In this document: piece after piece, positions 1-9,000 of the stretch
How the letters are laid out: each line of letters begins with the position of its first letter
How positions within the stretch are numbered: the stretch's first letter is position 1
Source: Aquimarina sp.
GTDB taxonomy: Bacteria > Bacteroidota > Bacteroidia > Flavobacteriales > Flavobacteriaceae
Length of the DNA: 32,817 nt
Direction: 5' to 3'
Assembly (NCBI GenBank): GCA_020628975.1
Contig: JAHDEF010000003.1
Span: forward strand, 1 to 32,817
Program-made: the position numbers and the translations under genes
Notes under the pieces: model-generated
Databases searched by the model: none
Seen by the model: the letters and a program-made list of their open reading frames with translations, nothing else
Told to the model about the DNA's origin: nothing

Positions 1-3000
1 CTGGAGATTCTGTTACTGTTATATCTGGACAAACAAATCCTTTAATCGGAAGCACAAGCCCAGTAGCTAATTTTTCTTTCGACAGTTCTAATGGAGACGG
101 CATATATACTTTAGTAGTTACCGATGGTAATGGGTGTATGGCAGCGGATACATTAAATATAAATTTCCCTCCAGAAATACAAATAAATACGGAAATATTA
201 AATGGTTGTATTCCTAACGCTACAGTTACAGATCCGATTGCAATAAGAATAGCAATAACCGATCTATCTGGGATTGCTCCTGGTGGAAATTATATTCACA
301 GATGGTATGCGCAAGGAACAGATCCTGCTTCATTACCTGCATTTTCATCACCATTCTCAAGTGATAACCCAATATTCATAAATGATACAGGCATTACTTC
401 AGCAGGAATATATGTTGTTGAAGTCCAAGATGAAGCAAGCGGGTGTCCTGTTACGGATACTTTCGAGATTTTAGCACCTGTAACAGCGAGCTTAACTGCT
501 AATGACCCTATTCGATGTGATGCTAGTGGGAATATTCCTTCAAATCGATTTGTATATGAAGCTGCATTGTCAATTATGGGAGGTGTTGGGGTTCCCTATG
601 ATTTAGAAGTTTTTGATGGTACAGGAACAGAAATTACGGATCAGATAAGTATTGTAGATCGTGATACCGCAACTCCAAGGTTTTTATTTACAAGTGCATT
701 CGATACAGATGCGAGAAGAGCGATTAGCATTCGAGTTATAGATAATGCAACCCCAGTAAATTGTCAGTTAGCTACGCCAACCACTTTCAGTATAGAAGTT
801 CCCGAATTCCCAAGTGCGACAATAGAATTTGAGCCTATAGAATGTAATAACGGAAATACCAATATCACTATTAATGCAACGCCTACTTCTGAAACCTTAG
901 AATATCGTTTTTGTGGTGAAGATTGTACCGAGGCAGATTTAGAAGCACTAGCTTTTGTTTCTGGTGCTAACGTAGCTAATGGTATTGAAGCAGGAGTATT
1001 TAGGTATCAAGTAAGGAATAGCTTAGGTTGTATTTTTTCTGATGACTTTAACATAGAAGAGCCTAGTGTACTCTCTGTAAATACAGATGATTCAGAACCA
1101 GTTACTTGTGGTTCTTTAGGTTCAGGAAGTGATGGTATTATCAGGGCTCAAGCCTCTGGTGGAGCTCTTGGTGGAGCTGCTGTTAGATATACTTATGAGT
1201 TAGTAGGTAATGGAACTATTAGAACAAGAGAAAATATTACTTCTCAAGCTACGTTTAACAATATCGTAGCAGATATTACATATCAGTTAACAGTTACTGT
1301 TTTAACTAATAGTGGTGTGCCAACTTCATGTACATTAACAAGACCAATCACCTTACCAAATAATCCATCGTTTGAAGATATTGGTTTTGAGACTGAGGTA
1401 ACAGATTGTAACAGCGGGGTATCATTATATTTTGTGTTGGATAATGCTAATGATGCATCTCAATTAGAAATAGGTGTAGAGGGAGCAGATTTTGTAAGCC
1501 CTGAAATAAGTGCTACGGATGATGTAGCGCGTTTTGGTAATACTGATTTTACATCAGAACCGTCGGATATTACATTTAGTACGGGTATTGCCAATTCACC
1601 AGAAGCTCAACAACGTTACTTTAGAATTACAAACTTGCCATTTAAAACGGCAGGAGAAGAATATGTTATTCGAGTGAGAGAATTGGGTACCTTAAATAAT
1701 TGTCCTACTACGTTAGAATTTCCAGCTGAAGTTAATCCTTTCATCACGATTACCGAAGTCAATCCTACACCAACTGGTGCTTGTACAGCAGATACAGGAA
1801 CATTAGAGGTTGTTTTTGAGGTTAGTGATACTAGTCTGTTAGGTGAAACGTTTACTGCTGAAGTTTTTGATGGAACCACTTCATTAGGAACACCTGGTAG
1901 TGGAGTAATCACGACTTCTCCAGGAACGTTAATTATTACAGGTTTACCTGAAATTACTACAGCTACGGTGGTGGTAAGTAGTGGAAGTTGTGAAGCTACG
2001 GCACCTTCACCAGCTTTACCTGTAAATCCCATGCTTGAAAATCCAAGTGGTGGTTCAACTTTAGCTAATTGTAATGACAATGCTGTTTTAAGTTTATCTG
2101 CTAGTGGTGGTAGTGGTAATTATAGTTTCTCTATTACAAATATCAATGCTGCTGCGCCAGGAACTTTTGGGGCTTTAGGAACGAGTTCTTTTGAAATGAA
2201 CTCGAGCGAAGCAGTTGCTTTAGATAGTAGAATAACATTAGTTGAGAACATTTCAAGTCCAACTATTGCGCAACAAGCTGTTATAGATAGTGATCCGTTT
2301 GTTTTTGGATTAGTAGATGTTTGGGTAAGAGATTCAAATCTATGTGTTGCAGGTCCTGTACCTGTTGGAGTAAGAAGAGTAAATACACCAAGTTTTACAA
2401 TTTTAGATATTGCTAATGAGTGTGATGGAAACTCTTTTGATGTTTCGTACCAAATAGGAAACTATGATGCTAATCAAACGTATCGTATATCAGGTTCCTA
2501 CAGTGAAAATATAAACGCTGCATCTTTAACTGCTGTAACTGCAACAACAGTAACAGGTACTTTTACAGTTAGTAATAGAGGAGATTTTGATATTAATTTA
2601 TCAGGAAACGCTACTGCCTGTACCGTACCGGCATCGTTTACTATTTTTAGTCCATTTACGACTACGGTTACCGCAGGAAATGCCAATTGTGATGGAAGTA
2701 TTACAGGTATTAGTATCGCTGCGCTAAATAATGGTTTTGTAAACCCTAATAGAAGCGTTGTTTACGAATTATATCAAGGCACAGATACCTCAGGAGGAGT
2801 TATTGATATCCCTCAAACGGTAAATGCTGCAAATCCGGGTAGTATTACATTTAATACAGGCTTAGTAACGGCTACTAGTTATTTGGTAGTAATAAGAGAT
2901 ATTTTTGATCCATCTAACGGTTCAAGCGCAAGAGTTTGTGAAAGAAGTTTCCCTGTAGCTCCTGTTGATGCCATTCCTTCTATAACAGTTTCTAATGAAA

Positions 3001-6000
3001 CACCAGTTTCACCAAGCTGTCCTAATACGGCAACGGGTAGTGTAGAAATCACGGTTTCTCCAGATACGGTATCCATTTCTGAATATGCGTTGTTCTTTTA
3101 TAGTTCTGCAGTTGCAGCTGATAATCATGCTTCAACACCATCAACTAATGTAACAAGGCAAACCACACCCGCTTTCTTTGGTTTAGAAGATGGTTTCTAT
3201 GTTGCAGAAGCAACTATTGATGGAACGGTATGTTCAACAGCAAGTTCTCGATTTGAAATTCAAGACCCTGTTTTACCAGTTATAGCGGACTTCAACATAG
3301 TAGGCAATCAGGTGTGTAACAACACCACCGAAACAGGTGAACGTTCAGCGAGTATCAGCATTACTTTCCCAACGTTACCAGATGATGGTGATTATGTGTA
3401 TAGAATTGTAAGAGCAGGTAATTTCGATAGTGGTGATGTAGGTTTTGATAATACGAGTGATAATCCTATTTTGATTGAAAATATTCCTTTTCCAGAGGTT
3501 ACAGGTCAGACATTTACGTATACTGTAAGCATTACAGATAATAGTCGTCCGACTTGCCCTCAGGCATCAATAGGTAGTCAAAATATCACTTTTACTGCTT
3601 GTCCAGAGTTTGTGCCTGATCCTGAAGTAGTCGATATTCAGGTGTTACCTACGGCCGTAGCTTGTAGTGATGAAGAGTTATTTGATATCAGCTTTAGAGT
3701 TACTGATACAGGAGATCCAAATTTCCCATTTACATACGACGTATTTGGTGGTCCACCTTTCGTAAATGATAACGGAAATAATATAACTGTAGATCAAGTT
3801 GATTTGACAGGTTTAAGTGTCGATGATAGAGATGATTATCAAATCACGTTGATATCTCTTGATCCTGATAACTACGTTTTTTCAGAAAATAGGGATGTGA
3901 TTACAATTCCATTATTGTCACCAGGAGACCTATTTATTCCGAACCCACTTAGCGTTTCTTTAGTAGATGTTACGCCTATTTGTACAGGAAATGCTTATAC
4001 TGAAAGTTTAGAACTAAGAGTTCCTGATGGCTTGGGTACAGGTCCATTTACATTTGAGCTTTTCCCAGTGGTTGACAATTCAGATCCTGATAATATTATT
4101 TTAGGAACTTCTTTAGGAACAGATACCCCTGTAGCAAGAACTTCTACCGCTTTTTCGGTGAATACTAATGGAAATTATAGAGTAGTAGTAACGGACAATA
4201 CAACAGGAGGTCCTTGTAGTGCAATTACAGATTTTCCAATTGTGTTACCAAACCCATTAAATGCTACACTAACGCCATTAGATGTTTGTCTTCCAGATAC
4301 TGATTTAAGAGTTAATATCACACCAGGAAGCTCACGTCCAACACGATACCGTTACTATCGATCGGGTACTACGCCGCCAACATTTGATAATCTTATCACT
4401 ACAACCACTTCTCAATTCAATATTCAAGATATTGATGAAGCAGGAACTTGGACAATAGAGATAACCAATGATGATGGTTGTATCTTTTCTTTAGGTGATG
4501 TTATTATTAATGCAACTTTAGCAACAACTAATGTTAATAGATTTAACCCTACTTGTACGGCTGATGGAGATGTACCTGGAGATGGAGCTACGATTTCATT
4601 TATGGTCACTGGAGGAACAAGTAGCTATTTGTACACCTTTGATGAGGTAACTACAGATACCAATGGTGATGAAGTTTTAACACCTGTGACGAGATCAGAT
4701 GTTGCTATTTCAGGAACAAATGCAAACCCAACTTTCGGATTTGATAGATCGATGTTCGACGGTGCTACGATTCAAATTTCTATTAACGACAGCAATGTCG
4801 ATGGAACCTGTAATTTGTCAATCACCGAACGTTTTGGACCCTTATATCCTGAAAATCTAACAGCTGGTTTTATGACCAATGCTATACTTTGTGAAGGTGA
4901 ATCAGGTTCGATAGTAATCGATATGCCTACTTCAGGATCAGGGGCATTTACCTATACATTTTATGAAGCTGATTTATTTGTGGATGTTGCTACTAGTACA
5001 CCGCTTCAGGGTCCATCGAATATACCATCATACAGCACTGAAAATCAGTTAAATGTAATTTATGTTGTAGACGACACGAATACAGGCTGTCGATTTATTT
5101 CTAGCGCCATTGCCATTTCAGATACTACTGTTCAAGCAGATAATATAATGGCTACAGACATTACTTGTTTGAATGCTAATGCAGGTAGCGTAACAGTTAA
5201 TGTTTCTAGAGGTTCGGGTACATTTAGATATGAACTTTTAGATCCTAACGATACGAGTCTTCCTGCAATAGCGACTATTGATAAGACACCTGCTGATACT
5301 GATAACCGTCAGGCTGTATTTACAAGCTTAGTACCAGATGAATATTTAGTGCGTATTACAGATACAGGCAATAGCTGTCCTACTTCAATAGAAACAGAAA
5401 CGGTGCGCGTTGCCGCAGTTTCAGATATCGAGATTAGGGATATTATAGGTTTTGCTTGTGACGATGCAAGTGGTGCAACATTTATCTTTTCTGTATTTGA
5501 GCCAGGAATCACGCTACCAGCACCTTATGAAATAGGTATTAACGGGGCTACTCCTGTTGATCCATCAGCAAATTTAACGGATGATTTTTACACCTTCGAT
5601 GAAGCTGATGCAGCAGGGATTGTTCCTGCTGGGATTAATATTTCCACATCACAGAGAGAACGTTTCTATGTAGTAACGGGTTTACCAATTGGTGTAGAAC
5701 ACGATCTAATTATTTTGAATAATAGTACAAGAGGAGGAACAGGCTGTACAAGATCTGCTCAATTACTACAAAATACAGATCCTATAGAGGATATCAGAGG
5801 ATTTGCTTGTGATGATGATGGAGGTGCCACTTTTATTTTCTCAGTACCAGGAAATGATCCTGGACCTTTCTTAATTAGTGTAAATGGTGGACCAGATATC
5901 GACCCATCGGCAGACCTTAATGATAACTTTTACACGTATGCCGAAGCTGCTGCTGTATCGCCTGCTGTTATTCCATCAGTTTTCCCAATACCTGATGCTT

Positions 6001-9000
6001 CAGAGCAAAATGAATTCTATATCGTAACTGGCTTACCAACGGCAATAGATAATGTGTTAATAGTTACAAGCGATGATTCTCGTGGAGGTACAGGTTGTGA
6101 GCGTGAGGCTGTTTTGAGAAGAGATACCGATGTAATTGATACGATTACAGTAACACCTACAGGGATTACAAATTGCCCTAGCGATAGCGTGATTACCTTG
6201 GGTTCAGCTATTGTAAACTTTACTATTGGTACTAGCACAGCTACTGATTTTGAGATGACCTTATTAGATGCAGATACCTTTGCACCTGTAGGAGGGATAT
6301 CACCGTCAAATCCAATAGTAACAACAGTAGCCAATATTGACTTTACGTTTACTAATTTACCAGCTGGAGATTATGTAGTGCAAGTTTATGAGACAGGGTC
6401 AAGTTGTGGAACCATTTCTGACCCATTTACTATAGAAGAAATACCACCATTAGTAGCACCTACAGTTTTAAGTAATTTTCCTGCTAATTGTAATGAAGAT
6501 GCTTTAGTAACGGTTACAGCTTCAGGAGGAAATCCTTTCGATACAGGTGTTCCATACGAGTACGCTATAAGATTGGATGGAGATGTTACTCCAGTAACTT
6601 CACTTCCTTTTGCTCAAGATGATTCTTTTGAAATAGCTATAACTCCTCCGGCAACTTCAGCGATGTACGAACTATATGTTCGTGATGAAAATAATTGTAT
6701 TGTTCGAGGAGCTAATTTTACCATAACCCGTACACCAGAACCGGAAGTTTCTATTGTAACGCCTGTAAGTAGTAATCAATGTAATGGAACTAGTAATTTC
6801 CCAGTAACCATACGTATTGATAATTACGTAAGTACACGAGCTCCATATCGAGTAGAAATTCAACAAGGAACGGAAATTACCAACCAAATCCTTAACGTTG
6901 ATGAGGGTACTTTTGAGGCAGAAATTAGTTTACCTAGAAGAGGTAACTTTACAATTAACGTTTTTGATAATATTGGTTGTAATGATGCAGGGAATGCCTT
7001 TGAAGTTCGTGAGGCATTAACAGCAATGATTGATCCAACTCCTACAGCTAATTGTGATGGTACGATTACAGATATTAATGTGACCATATCTGGTGGTTCT
7101 GCTGACCCAGCTAATGTTACTTATGAATTGTTTAGAAATGGAATTTCTATAGTTGGTGCTCAAGCTGCACCAAACTTTGCTTCTTCTCCTCTTTTGATCA
7201 CAGGAGCAGATTACGAAGTTGTGGTAAGAGATACATTCGAAACTATAAATGGTACACCTTTAGCAAGGGCATGTAGTGCTACAACAATACCGATTAATAT
7301 TCTACCGATCGAGCGTTCTACACCCGATGAAATCATTGAAATTTCACCTATTACATGTACAGATGATACAGATGGTGGATTAAGATTACCATTGGATGCA
7401 GCCTTAGGTACTAGTCCAGCTTTACCAATAGAATTTGCATTATATATTTATACAAGTGAGGTAGATGCATTGGCGGCAATTGCTGAAGTTCAAACGAGTG
7501 GAGTAGCTCCTTCAACAGGAACACAAATTGGTACAGTACAATCGAGCGATCTTTTTAGCAACTTAGATGATGGTTGGTATGCAGGTTTCGTGATTAACAA
7601 TAGTTGCTATACAGCTTTCCCAATACCTGCTGAGTTGGTCAATCCAGATCCTCATGTGGTAGCTGATATTACCGGAACTGTAATTGAGGGAAGTTGTAAT
7701 CCAAATCAAAACCCTATATATCGAATTAGTGTAAATGACGTAGCAGGTATCGAGCCTTACTTCTATCAAATTGATGGAGGTCCAAGGATCTTAATACCAG
7801 GTACGGATGTGGTTGATGATACTACGATTATTCCTCCATTGGAAGTAGATGTTAACTTAACACCAGGCCCGCATACGATAACCTTTAGTGATAGTGTGAA
7901 CCCTATTTGTTTTGTTGGACCATTACGTCAAGAAAGTCCGATAATTCCTGAATTTAGACTTCCAGAAATTGCGGTTTCTCAATCAGCTGCTTTTGATTGT
8001 TTAAGTGATGAAGTTGTAGATATCGTAGTAACAGGAAATAGAACTACTACCTATGAAGTAGCTGCTTTTAGAACCGATGGTTCTTTAGTTACACCTATCC
8101 CATCTATGTTAGCGATTCAACGTACTGCTCCTGATGACGATGAATTTACAGTACAATTCACATTAACAGAACCTGGTACATATGTGTTTGAAGCAACAGA
8201 CACTGCAGGTAATGGTTGTAGTGTGGTTTCTGATCCATATAGTTTTGAAAACGTTGAACAATTAAGTGCAAGTTTAATTGGTGTGCCAATGGTTGATTGT
8301 GTGGGTGATGAAGATGCTGCAATAACGTTCAGAGTTGATAATTTTGAAGGATTCTTAGCTTATGATATTACACCGCGACCAACAGGAAGTACGTTCCCTA
8401 TAATAGTGGATACAGCTACAATAACAGATCCTAATAGAGAAATTAGTTCACCAGCCATTTTCGGTGCTGGAGATTATGTGTTGACGGTTACAGCAGTTGC
8501 TGATATTTCTGGAGCACCCCAAAGTGTCAGATCGGAATGTACTGCTACTAGAATGGATGTAAGCGTGGGCGATCCTAATACTCCTGTAGAATTGAGAGTC
8601 AATGATGTCGATCCTATTACTTGTAGTAATGAAGCGGATGGTGTTGATATTGTTGCTCAAGGATTATTTGGTAATCCTCCATACGAATTCCAACTGAGAA
8701 GAATTGCTCCGACAGTAGCGGATATTCAATTATTCGGAATGACACCAGTTAATGATACAGGTGTTTTCGCAGGAATAACTGAGCCTGGTACCTATGAGAT
8801 AAGTATTAGAGATAGTAAAAGTTGTGAAGTGTTAATGCCAACGGAGATTGTTATTGAAGAATTTAGAAGCCTACCAAGTGTTTCTATAACCACGGTTCAA
8901 CCAAATTGCCCTGGCGATAGAGGTTCAATAGTGGTGGATGCTACCATAAATAATAGTATTTCAGGTGAAGAAAATCCAATTATTTACCGATTACTTCAGT

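Noticed and set aside
138..140. ATG as start of the giant adhesin
   Set aside because: The frame is open upstream to the window edge and encodes typical repeat sequence, so this Met is internal.
5448..6149. Tandem repeats as a possible CRISPR array
   Set aside because: The repeats are long coding modules, not short identical repeats with unique spacers.
1616..8660. Several minus-strand open frames of 60-150 codons opposite the adhesin
   Set aside because: They are antisense shadows of a strongly coding frame, low in complexity, without promoters or recognisable domains.
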